In this document: positions 1-8,298 of the stretch, in pieces
Layout of the letters: the number at the start of each line of letters is the position of its first letter
Position numbering within the stretch: position 1 is the first letter of the stretch
DNA from: Leptospira congkakensis
Lineage (GTDB): Bacteria > Spirochaetota > Leptospiria > Leptospirales > Leptospiraceae
Direction of reading: 5' to 3'
NCBI RefSeq assembly: GCF_004770265.1
Contig: NZ_RQGQ01000004.1
Location: forward strand, 868,001-932,000
Length of the DNA: 64,000 bases
Notes under the pieces: generated by a model
The model's input: the letters and a program-made list of their open reading frames with translations, nothing else
Databases searched by the model: none
Told to the model about the DNA's origin: nothing
Position numbers and translations under genes: made by a program

Positions 1-1
1 G

Positions 2-148
2 TTGACAAAGACCTTTGAAGAGGTACTTTACTATGCAAATCCTAGGGAATTGGTGAAAAATCCACCAAACGCCAAGGGAGAGTTTGTTTTTCTCTTAAAT
101 CATCGAAAAAAAACACTTAAGGGAATTTCGGATTCCTCCGATATGTGA
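2..148 (+). CDS. rsmI: 16S rRNA (cytidine-2'-O)-methyltransferase RsmI, C-terminal fragment
   Basis: An open frame enters from the left edge and stops at TGA 146-148, giving 48 residues that begin LTKTFEEVLYYANPRELVKN and continue with a KGEFVFLL stretch. The family's C-terminal end has the same order: a (REL)TK-FEE segment, then a KGEF(V/I) strand. RsmI uses SAM to 2'-O-methylate C1402 of 16S rRNA. Most of the gene lies outside the window, so the call rests on these two motifs. The next gene, flgM, starts 21 bases downstream and may be co-transcribed. Confidence 0.6.
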   Translation: MTKTFEEVLYYANPRELVKNPPNAKGEFVFLLNHRKKTLKGISDSSDM

Positions 149-169
149 TGTAGGAAGAGGACTAAATAT

Positions 170-496
170 ATGAACGTCGACAAAGTAGGACGAGTTGGTG
201 GTTACGGGTACGAACCAAAAAAACCACAAGGCCCAAGAGAAACGGAAGCACAAGCTCCGGTAGATACTATTTCTATCTCTGATGCTGCCAAAAAAATTGC
301 ATCGGAAGCAAAGCTTCAAGCTGAAGTAAAACAAATCGCTAAACAAATCGTACAAGCTCCTCCAGAAGAGGATCGTACGGAAAAAATCAAAGCGATCAAA
401 GAACGATTGAAAAACGGCGACTACGACAACCTCTCTACTGAGATGTTGGATAAAATCTCCGACCAAATCGCGTCAACTTTCCTCGGACAACAGTAA
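170..496 (+). CDS. flgM: Anti-sigma-28 factor FlgM
   Basis: 108 residues. FlgM binds and holds sigma-28 (FliA) until the flagellar hook-basal body is complete. The N-terminal half is low-complexity and probably disordered. The C-terminal half has the FlgM pattern: DTISISDAAKK (about residues 32-42), then a helix with DRTEKIKAIKERLKNGDY (about 68-85) and a closing amphipathic helix (STEMLDKISDQIAS). The length fits the family. The ATG is preceded by GAGG about 10 bases upstream. It sits between rsmI and a metal-less dehydrogenase homologue rather than among flagellar genes. Identification is by the C-terminal helix pattern, as FlgM sequences diverge strongly. Confidence 0.75.
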   Translation: MNVDKVGRVGGYGYEPKKPQGPRETEAQAPVDTISISDAAKKIASEAKLQAEVKQIAKQIVQAPPEEDRTEKIKAIKERLKNGDYDNLSTEMLDKISDQIASTFLGQQ

Positions 497-525
497 AAAG
501 GACGGGTGGTGAGGGATCCTTTTTT
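495..525 (+). terminator. Possible weak hairpin after flgM
   Basis: AAAAAGGA (495-502) and TCCTTTTT (517-524) are complementary around a 14-base loop, and the run of T continues to 525. It overlaps the flgM stop codon. The stem is AT-rich, so termination is likely to be partial. The next gene starts 55 bases further on. Confidence 0.35.
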
Positions 526-579
526 ATTGTCCTCTCCGAGGATTTCTCTAACTCCGCCGAATCATAATTAGGGGATCGT

Positions 580-1746
580 ATGCCAGTACTCCCCGAATGG
601 ATCAATTTTCAATTCCCACCAAAAATTCACTTCGAAATCGATTGTGGATACAAACTTGGATCATTTGTTAAAAACATTGGATCTCGTGTTGTTCTCATCA
701 CTACACAAAAAGAATTAGAAAACGCCGAAGAACTTTCTATTATCAAAACCAGTCTCGAAAAACACGCAGAAGGTGTGATCATTTATGATGACATTGTTGA
801 CCGAGTTCATTTTAAAGATTTAGATTCCTGTGCTCACTTCCTTAGAATTTCCAATGCAGATTGTGTGGTGGCTTATGGTTCTTTTGAATCAGTAAATGCA
901 GGTAAGGCAGCATCATTACTAGCAACCAATGATTTATTTGCAGAAGAACTACTCATCGGTAAAAAACAACCTAAGAAAAAAGGCCTTCCTTTAATCGTTG
1001 TTCCCACAAAACCCCTACTCGGAAATGAATGTTCTCCTTTCTTTTCGATTGTGGATGATAAAGATAAAAATAGAAAATACTTTGCTCACGAATGGGCCTT
1101 CCCGGAACTGATTGTGTCTGATCCCAAAATCGGTGCTGGTATGTCCAGTTCTGAAACTGCTAAAACTGGAATCTCCATTTTATCAGCGGCAGTCGATAGT
1201 ATCCTTTCTAAGTATGCCAATGAGATTACTTCCTCCACTGCACTTCGTTCCATAGAACTTATCTCCAAAAATATTGTACCGGCCATTCGTGAACCAAGAA
1301 ACTTGGGACCAAAAAACTCCATTTATGCAGCAAGTCTACTTGCAGGAATTGCTCAGTCCACAAGTAGTCTTGGGCTCTGTTATGCACTGTCACTTGCGGT
1401 AACAACTGTTACGAACTTAGATATTTTTCAAAGTATGTCGATCCTTCTCCCACATGTTATGGAATACAACCTGACATCTTCCGCGGGTAAGTATGTAATG
1501 ATTGCGAGAGCCTTGGATGAAGATGTTACCAATATCTCCGTGATTGAAGCTGCCATCAAAGCGGTAGAAGGGATTCGTAAAATTTATTTGGAACTTCGCA
1601 TTCCCCAAAGGTTGTCCGAATACGAAGTGAAAAAAATCGATCTACCAGGAATTGCTACCCTTGCGGCAACTTACTCGTTTCTTGATTGTCTTCCTAGAGA
1701 ACTTCCCAAAAATGAAATCGAAACCATCCTTGTGGCTGCGTTTTAG
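580..1746 (+). CDS. Iron-containing alcohol dehydrogenase homologue lacking the metal ligands
   Basis: 388 residues, the usual length of group III (iron-type) alcohol dehydrogenases. Fold landmarks remain: a PT....GNECSPF segment at 142-154 (PTTxGTGSEVTPF in active enzymes), VSDPK at 179-183, and ASLLAGIA followed by LLPHVMEYN at 289-297. All four residues that bind the catalytic metal are changed by motif alignment. In the TGxDALTHAIE motif Asp becomes Ser199 and His becomes Ala203; the GxxHAxAH His becomes Tyr268; the HG.AN His becomes Ile282. The glycine-rich GGGSxxD loop reads YGSFESVN. The fold is therefore kept but metal-dependent oxidoreductase chemistry is unlikely. It may bind a nucleotide or act as a scaffold. 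An RBS (AGGGGA) precedes the ATG. Confidence 0.7.
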   Translation: MPVLPEWINFQFPPKIHFEIDCGYKLGSFVKNIGSRVVLITTQKELENAEELSIIKTSLEKHAEGVIIYDDIVDRVHFKDLDSCAHFLRISNADCVVAYGSFESVNAGKAASLLATNDLFAEELLIGKKQPKKKGLPLIVVPTKPLLGNECSPFFSIVDDKDKNRKYFAHEWAFPELIVSDPKIGAGMSSSETAKTGISILSAAVDSILSKYANEITSSTALRSIELISKNIVPAIREPRNLGPKNSIYAASLLAGIAQSTSSLGLCYALSLAVTTVTNLDIFQSMSILLPHVMEYNLTSSAGKYVMIARALDEDVTNISVIEAAIKAVEGIRKIYLELRIPQRLSEYEVKKIDLPGIATLAATYSFLDCLPRELPKNEIETILVAAF

Positions 1747-1752
1747 GTTCTC

Positions 1753-1998
1753 TTGATCCAACTTACGGAATTCGAAAAAAAACTTTTAGAAACCTTTTCC
1801 CTCAGTGATCGCGATGCGAGACGACTACTTCGAGTCATCCAAGACCTATCGATTGTAGTGGGAATGGACCACGAAGAGATTTATGACTTCATGCGTTATG
1901 GAGTCGAAAATGAGTTGGAAATTTTAAAAACAGATTATAATTGGGAGCACTTTAGAATCAGAATTCAGAAAAAACTGAAAAAATCACCTCCCCTTTGA
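1753..1998 (+). CDS. Hypothetical protein
   Basis: 81 residues, TTG start 6 bases after the preceding stop. It is charged and helical (FEKKLLETFSLSDRDARRLLRVIQDL, split by short loops), with no membrane segment or signal peptide. I do not recognise the family. The stop TGA overlaps the TTG of the next gene (TTGA at 1995-1998), so the two are probably translationally coupled and part of the unit that begins upstream. Confidence 0.55.
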   Translation: MIQLTEFEKKLLETFSLSDRDARRLLRVIQDLSIVVGMDHEEIYDFMRYGVENELEILKTDYNWEHFRIRIQKKLKKSPPL

Positions 1999-3173
1999 TT
2001 TACCGACAAGGAAACAATTACCATTTCTTTTTAGCCACAGCGGACTCTATTGCAAGGTTCCAAACTTCCGTTCATCCCTTCTATCCGGTTCCCAAGAAAA
2101 AAATTCCAGAATTACCTTCTGTCACTCCAGACCCAATTCTTTTTCCTCAGTTTTTATACGAGTTACAATACAACAGACAATCCTTTGTATCCAAACCTGT
2201 TTTTACACCCACTTACATGGGTACAACGAAGATCCAAAAGGATCAGGAAACCAAACCAATCCCTGGATTTTTTCCCTTAACCACCACAATCGGTGGGATA
2301 CGAAATGCACCATCCTTTCTTTACCGAGGAAAACGCGACAAGTTCCAATCGGCAAAGTATTTGTCGCTCCGAGATATCATCCATCCAGAATTATCGGAAG
2401 TTTTGGTGCGGGAAAAAATTGAGTCTTTGTATTTTGATATAAGAAGTAAAACCTATCTTTTTCGTTTGGTATCCATTCTTTTTTCAGGAACCCCAAAGGA
2501 AGAAGAAACAATTGTTTCTAATTTATTTCGCTATGAACCAGAATTTGCCAAATTCTTAAACAAACAGATGTTTACTGTAGAGATGATTCCCATGATCCAT
2601 GGAAATTTTTTACAAGAAATTCTCCGTGACCACGATGAAAGGTATATCAAATACATTCTTCCTAGTCTTTCCAAACCGGCAATGGAAGTTGTTCGAACTT
2701 CTATCTCTAAAAACAAAATGAAACAAATTTTAGATGGGCCCGCAAAAAAACCGCAAGAAGGAGAGGATTTGGTTTCTATTATTGAAACAGAACTTTTCAA
2801 ACGATTTGCTAGAAATATTTATTACGAAGAAGGATCCATCTTTACCTACCGGGAAAACGGCGAAGAGGAACGAAAAGAAGAAGTTCCCTTTGTGAATGCT
2901 GAGAAGTTTAATTTTTTTATTTTTGGTAACTCTCTCCAATTTTATGGAAGAACCACTACCAAACTATTTTTTAAAACCAATGATTGGATTGATGTCCTCC
3001 GATTTGATTTCTTTCTGTCTCGGAAAGAAATTGAAACCACAGAATTTCATAGATTACCTCCCGACTTACTAATCGAGATTCCCTATTACCAGACGGGAAT
3101 TTTTCTTGTTGGTGGTGGAATTACGAAGGAAAGAAAACCCTTTGAATTTTCCCTCCTTTGGTTTGATTACTAA
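1995..3173 (+). CDS. Hypothetical protein, 392 aa
   Basis: The gene starts at TTG overlapping the previous stop. The protein is soluble-looking, rich in Phe, Tyr and charged residues, with no signal peptide, membrane helix or catalytic motif that I recognise. The N-terminal 100 residues are proline-rich (PVPKKKIPELPSVTPDP). The frame is continuous and uses codons like its neighbours, so the gene is very likely real. Its stop TAA (3171-3173) overlaps the stop of the convergent gene by 4 bases, leaving no room for a terminator between them. Confidence 0.6.
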   Translation: MIYRQGNNYHFFLATADSIARFQTSVHPFYPVPKKKIPELPSVTPDPILFPQFLYELQYNRQSFVSKPVFTPTYMGTTKIQKDQETKPIPGFFPLTTTIGGIRNAPSFLYRGKRDKFQSAKYLSLRDIIHPELSEVLVREKIESLYFDIRSKTYLFRLVSILFSGTPKEEETIVSNLFRYEPEFAKFLNKQMFTVEMIPMIHGNFLQEILRDHDERYIKYILPSLSKPAMEVVRTSISKNKMKQILDGPAKKPQEGEDLVSIIETELFKRFARNIYYEEGSIFTYRENGEEERKEEVPFVNAEKFNFFIFGNSLQFYGRTTTKLFFKTNDWIDVLRFDFFLSRKEIETTEFHRLPPDLLIEIPYYQTGIFLVGGGITKERKPFEFSLLWFDY

Positions 3174-3610
3174 TGAGGAAAACTTTTACCTTGGAATTTT
3201 AAGGTTTGGCTTGTTGCATTTTTTTCTATTTTTATATAATTATAAACATGATCATCAATGGCGACAGATTTGTAATAGGTTCTTTTTCCAATCCAATCGG
3301 AATCCATTAAAATAGGATCCGTAATTTCCAAAGTAACCATTTCAAATTCGCAACCACCGTTCCAAACCAATTTATTTTTTACATAAAATTGATCGATCAC
3401 TCGATGAAAATTTATCAATTCTTCTGTGATTTCTACATGAATGACAAGGGAATTTTCACCAAAATGAATGGTTTCCGTATAATACCCTGGTTTAAATTTA
3501 CAATTGAGATTTGGTTTCACCTTTGGGAAGTTAATCGAATCAAGTGAATTAATTGTAAAAAAAAGTAACAATGTGATTAGGTGTATCTTTATTTTCATTT
3601 GACTTATCAT
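3170..3610 (-). CDS. Small exported hypothetical protein
   Basis: 146 residues. A typical signal peptide starts at Met1 or Met5 (MKIKIHLITLLLFFTINSLDS), so the protein is probably periplasmic or outer-membrane associated. The second start, at 3598, gives the more normal signal peptide. The mature part has only two cysteines and no lipobox. I do not recognise the family. It lies 59 bases downstream of glpK on the same strand and overlaps the convergent gene by 4 bases. Confidence 0.55.
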   Translation of the reverse strand: MISQMKIKIHLITLLLFFTINSLDSINFPKVKPNLNCKFKPGYYTETIHFGENSLVIHVEITEELINFHRVIDQFYVKNKLVWNGGCEFEMVTLEITDPILMDSDWIGKRTYYKSVAIDDHVYNYIKIEKNATSQTLKFQGKSFPH

Positions 3611-3669
3611 TTTGTTAATATTTAAGAACTACACCTAACAACCATTCTTACTCACACAAAGATAACAAA

Positions 3670-5163
3670 CTAGTTTCCGGTTTTAACGCGAGAAATCGCC
3701 CAGTTCCATTTATTAATTTCTTCCTTTCTTTCACTTTCCTTCATCTTAGGTTGGAACTCAGAAGTTTTTGCATCTTTTCTAAGACTTGCCACTGATTTAA
3801 AAAACCCTCGTTCGAGACCTGCAAGATAAGCAGCACCAAGTACCGTTGTATCTACGTTCTGAGGTCTGATGACTTTGGTTCCAAGAATATCTGCTTGGAA
3901 TTGCATAAGCCAGGCATTGGAAGTGGCTCCCCCATCAACACGTAAAAACTTCAAAGGTTTTCCTGTTTCTTTTTCCATCGCATTGGCGAGTTCATAGGAT
4001 TGTAAAGCAATGGCTTTGAGGGCGGCTCTTGTGATCTGTGCAGGACTTGTGTCGCGAGAGAGTCCAAAGATCGCACCACGTGCTTCTTGGTCCCAATGAG
4101 GTGCACCAAGACCTGCAAAGGCAGGAACAAAAACTAAATCATCTTTTGTTTTGATGGCCTTCACTAATTTTTCAGAATCCTTAGAGTATTTAAAAAATTC
4201 TAAATTGTCACGGAGAAACTGCACTACCGCTCCACCAATAAATACAGAACCTTCCAAACAATAGACCGTTTTTCCTTCTGGACCGAGTGCAAGGGTTGTG
4301 ATGAGACCTTGGTTGGAGATTCTAAATTCATCCCCTACATTGAAGAGTAAAAAACATCCCGTGCCATAAGTGTTTTTGGCTTCTCCAGGTTCCGTACAAA
4401 GTTGTCCAAAAAGAGCACCTTGTTGGTCACCTACAAGAGAAGAAATGGGAATGCCATCAGGAAGAGATTTTACATTTGAAGTGAATCCAAATAGATTTTT
4501 TGAATTGAATGCTTTTGGTAACATGGACATAGGAACTCTTAAAATTTCACAGAGTTCCTCATCCCATTCTTTGGTTTGGATATTAAAAAGAAGGGTTCTG
4601 GATGCATTTGTATGATCGGTTTTGTGTTCTTTGTGTCCGGTCAGTTTGTACAAAAGCCAAGTGTCGATGGTTCCAAATAACAAATCACCTTTTTCTGCTT
4701 TGGCGCGAGCACCCTTTACGTTATCAAGGATCCACTGAATTTTGGTTCCCGAAAAATATGCATCTAAAACAAGTCCTGTTTTGTTTCGGAAGTTGGAATC
4801 TAGACTTTGTTTTTTTAATTCCTTACAAATATCAGAAGTTCTTCTGCATTGCCATACAATGGCGTTGTACACTGGTTTGCCGGTCTTTTTATCCCAAACT
4901 ACAGAAGTTTCTCTTTGGTTAGTGATCCCAATGGCAACTGCATCTTTTGGGTTTAGCTTTCCATTCCTGATAGCAGTACCAATGAGTTTTTGCGTTTTGA
5001 CCCAGATCTCTTCTGGATCATGTTCCACCCAACCTGGTTTGGGATAGTATTGTTTGAATTCTTGGTAAGCAGATGAGATTACTTTTCCTTTATCGTCAAA
5101 ACAAAATGTTCGAATTCCCGTAGTCCCTGCATCAATCCCAATGATATAATTCTTTTTTGCCAT
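3670..5163 (-). CDS. glpK: Glycerol kinase
   Basis: 497 residues, full length for the FGGY kinase family. It phosphorylates glycerol with ATP to give sn-glycerol 3-phosphate, feeding lipid synthesis and glycolysis in the cytoplasm. Visible motifs are the N-terminal phosphate-binding loop GIDAGTTGIRTF (residues 9-20), the FGGY signature region VGDQQGALFGQL (around 250) and the adenosine-site GLGAPHWDQEARGAI segment (around 350). The start is 1 base downstream of the MBL hydrolase stop, so the two genes are co-transcribed. No glycerol facilitator or G3P dehydrogenase is adjacent. Confidence 0.95.
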   Translation of the reverse strand: MAKKNYIIGIDAGTTGIRTFCFDDKGKVISSAYQEFKQYYPKPGWVEHDPEEIWVKTQKLIGTAIRNGKLNPKDAVAIGITNQRETSVVWDKKTGKPVYNAIVWQCRRTSDICKELKKQSLDSNFRNKTGLVLDAYFSGTKIQWILDNVKGARAKAEKGDLLFGTIDTWLLYKLTGHKEHKTDHTNASRTLLFNIQTKEWDEELCEILRVPMSMLPKAFNSKNLFGFTSNVKSLPDGIPISSLVGDQQGALFGQLCTEPGEAKNTYGTGCFLLFNVGDEFRISNQGLITTLALGPEGKTVYCLEGSVFIGGAVVQFLRDNLEFFKYSKDSEKLVKAIKTKDDLVFVPAFAGLGAPHWDQEARGAIFGLSRDTSPAQITRAALKAIALQSYELANAMEKETGKPLKFLRVDGGATSNAWLMQFQADILGTKVIRPQNVDTTVLGAAYLAGLERGFFKSVASLRKDAKTSEFQPKMKESERKEEINKWNWAISRVKTGN

Positions 5164-5164
5164 C

Positions 5165-6121
5165 TTAAACCTCTATTTCCAAACCTTCGTGCGCCATTAT
5201 GATTTCTAATTTTCCATGCGGATCAAACATCTCTTTGTATTTGAGAGCTCGCAAATATACTAAGTCTAATTTTTCGTCATCATAAGAAGGATCATGATGA
5301 AACATTACCAATTTTTTTACCTTAGCTCGCAGGGCAATGTCTGTTGCAATGGATGCAGAACTATGACCCCAGTCAATTTTTTGTAAGGATTCTTCAAATG
5401 TATATTGTGTATCAAAAACCAAAACATCGGCATCCCTGAAATAATCGATATAGGTATCAATGTTTTCCATCTCTTCCAAATTGAATTCTGCATCGGATGC
5501 AAAAATAATTGCCTTTCCATCTTCCATAAACCGGTAAGAAAAACTTCCTCCTGGATGACGAACCGCTTTGCTAAAGGCCTGAATGTTTGGGCCGAGAGAA
5601 ATGGTTTCCCCTTCTTCTAAATACTGAAAGGTTTTGTTGGCAGCATAATGATCAAAGGAAACAGGAAAATGTGTGAATACAAATTGATGTTCTAATCTTT
5701 TTTCGGCATCATTCATACATGAAATAAATTCAAAGTGATTCCCTGGCAAAAAGAGAGGTACAAAAAAAGGAATTCCTTGGATATGATCCCAATGTGTATG
5801 GGTTAAAATCCAATAGGCATGTCCTGCTCCCTTTCCAAACTCGGAATTCATAATTTGATTCCCAAGTTCCCGAAGCCCGGTGCCCCCATCAATAATGATC
5901 AGGTTATTTTCCTTGTCGCGGATTTCCACACAAGTCGTATTACCACCGTAAGTTGATGAAGAAGAATAACTTAATGAATTCAGAAAACTACGAATACTTT
6001 GTTCGTTTTGAATGTCCGTAGGACTTGCCAAAGTGAGAATTTTTTCGATTTTATGTTTTACGTTTTCAGGACGAATGGGTGAACCAATGGAACCGCGGAC
6101 ACCCCAAAACTTAATTTTCAT
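5165..6121 (-). CDS. Metallo-beta-lactamase-fold hydrolase
   Basis: 318 residues. The N-terminus KFWGVRGSIGSP and the metal motif H108-x-H110-x-D112-H113 (THTHWDHIQGIPFF) are those of the MBL superfamily branch related to RNase Z and cyclic-nucleotide phosphodiesterases. Later ligands appear as RHPGGS, FASDAEF and FHHDPSYDD. It is cytoplasmic, with no signal peptide. The substrate cannot be read from the sequence; a phosphodiester bond is the best guess for this subgroup. It is divergent from the STAS gene across 85 bases and is the first gene of the MBL-glpK unit. Confidence 0.8.
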   Translation of the reverse strand: MKIKFWGVRGSIGSPIRPENVKHKIEKILTLASPTDIQNEQSIRSFLNSLSYSSSSTYGGNTTCVEIRDKENNLIIIDGGTGLRELGNQIMNSEFGKGAGHAYWILTHTHWDHIQGIPFFVPLFLPGNHFEFISCMNDAEKRLEHQFVFTHFPVSFDHYAANKTFQYLEEGETISLGPNIQAFSKAVRHPGGSFSYRFMEDGKAIIFASDAEFNLEEMENIDTYIDYFRDADVLVFDTQYTFEESLQKIDWGHSSASIATDIALRAKVKKLVMFHHDPSYDDEKLDLVYLRALKYKEMFDPHGKLEIIMAHEGLEIEV

Positions 6122-6206
6122 TGCTCTTTTTCTAGAGTCCTTTTTTGAAAAATCAAACGTTTTTTGATTGTATTTGGTTCTTTCAGATGTTGTCTTAACT
6201 GAAGTT

Positions 6207-6524
6207 ATGTTTCAGTATGAAATCAAACGAGAAAATGAAAAGGCCAATGTCCTTCTGGAAGGATCCTTATCCCTCCGAGACACACCTAAACTAAAAGCAG
6301 ATATCAAAATCTTAATTGATACACCGGAAATAAAGGAACTCGTTTTCGATTTTAAAAATTTGAGTTACCTGGATTCTTCAGGGATTGGAATCCTTCTTCA
6401 TACCTATAGTTGGACCAAAGAAAAAAACAAATTGGTTCGAATCATCCATCTTTCCGACGAAGTCCGAACCATATTTACCGTTGCCAACCTACTGGATATT
6501 TTCCAACTGAAAGAAGAAACTTAA
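6207..6524 (+). CDS. STAS-domain anti-sigma factor antagonist
   Basis: 105 residues from the ATG at 6207. The open frame extends upstream to a TTG at 6168, but the added residues match nothing in the family. One STAS domain fills the protein. The phospho-acceptor loop YLDSSGIGIL carries Ser57/Ser58, the equivalent of SpoIIAA Ser58. Such proteins release a sigma factor or another target from an anti-sigma kinase when dephosphorylated. No RsbW-like kinase is adjacent, but a PP2C phosphatase with GAF domains lies at 32.8 kb. The stop overlaps the convergent pssA stop (TTAA, 6521-6524). Confidence 0.85.
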   Translation: MFQYEIKRENEKANVLLEGSLSLRDTPKLKADIKILIDTPEIKELVFDFKNLSYLDSSGIGILLHTYSWTKEKNKLVRIIHLSDEVRTIFTVANLLDIFQLKEET

Positions 6525-7276
6525 ACTCGATAGTCCTGGATGGTCTGGATGAGAAAGGAAACAATTCCAGAAAATACATAAAATCCCACAGCACCATACA
6601 TCACATAAGGCCATCTGTAAAATCCAATGGCGAGTAACAAAAGTCCAAGCCCGATGATACTGATCCCTAATTTTTTCCAAGAGAAGAGTCCTCGGATTGC
6701 CACTTGTGGTTTGCTATAACGAAGAGTCGAAACCATAAGAAGAGCAGTGATCACAAAAAATAAAACCGCTGTCCAAACAGGAACTTGTGATACAGAAAAC
6801 ACCAAAGGAAAAATTCCAATCACAACCCCAGCCACAGGAGATGGAAGTCCGTTAAAAGATTTTGGATCATGTGCTACATTGAAACGAGCCAACCTGTAAG
6901 CTGCACAAATTGGGTAAAGAGCTGCAATGAACATCCCTAAAGGAAAATAATCAGGTTTGTCAAAGATATCTAGTTTGATATCATAAAAGAACATTTTGTA
7001 TGATAAAAAACCTGGGGCAATTCCAAAGGTCGTAAGGTCAGCAAGACTGTCCAAGTCCGCACCAAGTTCACTTGTACAGTTGAGAGCACGCGCCGCCATT
7101 CCATCAAAACCATCGAATAACGCGGCTAAGATGATAAATACTCCCGCTAACGAGTAAAGTTCATGGGAGTTGGTTTGTGTTGGATTGGTTTCTGCTACAA
7201 GAAGCATCGAAACAAACCCTAAAGTTAAATTTCCAAGAGTGAGAGTATTCGGAATCCAGGTCAGTTTTAGTTTCAT
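6521..7276 (-). CDS. pssA: CDP-diacylglycerol-serine O-phosphatidyltransferase
   Basis: 251 residues, an integral membrane protein with about seven or eight helices. The CDP-alcohol phosphatidyltransferase signature D-G-x2-A-R-x8-G-x3-D-x3-D is complete at Asp58-Asp80 (DGMAAR, then GADLDSLAD). It joins CDP-diacylglycerol and L-serine to make phosphatidylserine, the precursor of phosphatidylethanolamine. The N-terminus WIPNTLTLGNLTLGF is typical of the class II (Bacillus-type) PssA. It overlaps tsaD by 4 bases (ATGA) as the last gene of the lexA-ctp-tsaD run. Serine specificity is inferred from subfamily resemblance. Confidence 0.85.
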   Translation of the reverse strand: MKLKLTWIPNTLTLGNLTLGFVSMLLVAETNPTQTNSHELYSLAGVFIILAALFDGFDGMAARALNCTSELGADLDSLADLTTFGIAPGFLSYKMFFYDIKLDIFDKPDYFPLGMFIAALYPICAAYRLARFNVAHDPKSFNGLPSPVAGVVIGIFPLVFSVSQVPVWTAVLFFVITALLMVSTLRYSKPQVAIRGLFSWKKLGISIIGLGLLLLAIGFYRWPYVMYGAVGFYVFSGIVSFLIQTIQDYRV

Positions 7277-8298
7277 ATTATTTGTTCAAAGTTTCGTTTG
7301 GGACTTACCTTAAAGTCGAGCCCCACAAAAAATTTTTGTTTCCAAAGATGGTATCCAAGACATGCCACCATCGCTCCGTTATCTGTGCAGTAAATTTTTT
7401 TGCCAGGATAAAATAGATCGAACCCTGACCTTTCCTTTTCTTTTTCCAAACTCTCCCGAAGAGTCCCATTGGCAAGGACTCCCCCCGCAGCCACAACCGT
7501 TCGAATTCCGGTTTTCTTTATCGCCTTCACAAGATTGCGGGTCACGAGTTCAAAGGCTGTCTTTTGAAAAAAATAAGAAATCTTTTCCACTGGCGGGTTT
7601 TCCGAATTTGCTTTCAGGTAATAGAGAACTGCCGTTTTTAACCCACTATAGGAAAACCGGATCAAATCCTCGCCATCTTCTTTGAGAAGTTTCGGAAAGG
7701 GATTTCCTTCTCCCTTGGTGGGAAGATAAGAATTTGCTTTTGCTTCTAAATAAGGCCCCCCCGGATAGGGAAGGTTTAAAACCGCACTGACCTTATCAAA
7801 GGCTTCCCCTAAGGAATCGTCCCTTGTGTCGGCAAGGATCTCTAAATCACCAAAATCTTTGTAAAGGTAAATGGACGAATTTCCTCCACTCAAAAGAACC
7901 CCAAGCCAAGGAAAAGGAGGTAGATCCAGTTCCAGACCAATCACAGCCAAATGTGCCTCTAAATGATTGACAGCCACAATCGGAATTCCATAGACCAGGG
8001 AAATACAACGAGCAAGCTGCGCTCCTATCATTAGAGAACCAACTAACCCTGGATAACTGGTAACTGCTACGTACTCCAAATCAGAATATTCGATCCCAGA
8101 CTCTTCCATCGCAACGGCGAGTAGAGAATTGATTTTTTCTAAATGAGCTCTGGAAGCAATTTCAGGAACCACTCCCCGGTAAGGAGAATGGGAATCGATT
8201 TGGCTATAAATTTTTAAGGAAAGAAGATCCTTACCATCACGAACGATGGCAATGGAGGTTTCATCACAACTGGATTCAATTCCTAACCCGTAGGTCAT
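7273..8298 (-). CDS. tsaD: tRNA N6-adenosine threonylcarbamoyltransferase
   Basis: 341 residues, the normal length. TsaD (formerly Gcp/YgjD) transfers the threonylcarbamoyl group to A37 of tRNAs that read ANN codons, working with TsaB, TsaC and TsaE. Motifs are GIESSCDET at the N-terminus, the metal-binding NHLEAHLA, LLSGGNSSIY, LPYPGGP and the C-terminal AAGGVLANGTLRE. The start overlaps the ctp stop by one base (TAATG at 8298). It is a core housekeeping gene and the identification is secure. Confidence 0.96.
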   Translation of the reverse strand: MTYGLGIESSCDETSIAIVRDGKDLLSLKIYSQIDSHSPYRGVVPEIASRAHLEKINSLLAVAMEESGIEYSDLEYVAVTSYPGLVGSLMIGAQLARCISLVYGIPIVAVNHLEAHLAVIGLELDLPPFPWLGVLLSGGNSSIYLYKDFGDLEILADTRDDSLGEAFDKVSAVLNLPYPGGPYLEAKANSYLPTKGEGNPFPKLLKEDGEDLIRFSYSGLKTAVLYYLKANSENPPVEKISYFFQKTAFELVTRNLVKAIKKTGIRTVVAAGGVLANGTLRESLEKEKERSGFDLFYPGKKIYCTDNGAMVACLGYHLWKQKFFVGLDFKVSPKRNFEQII

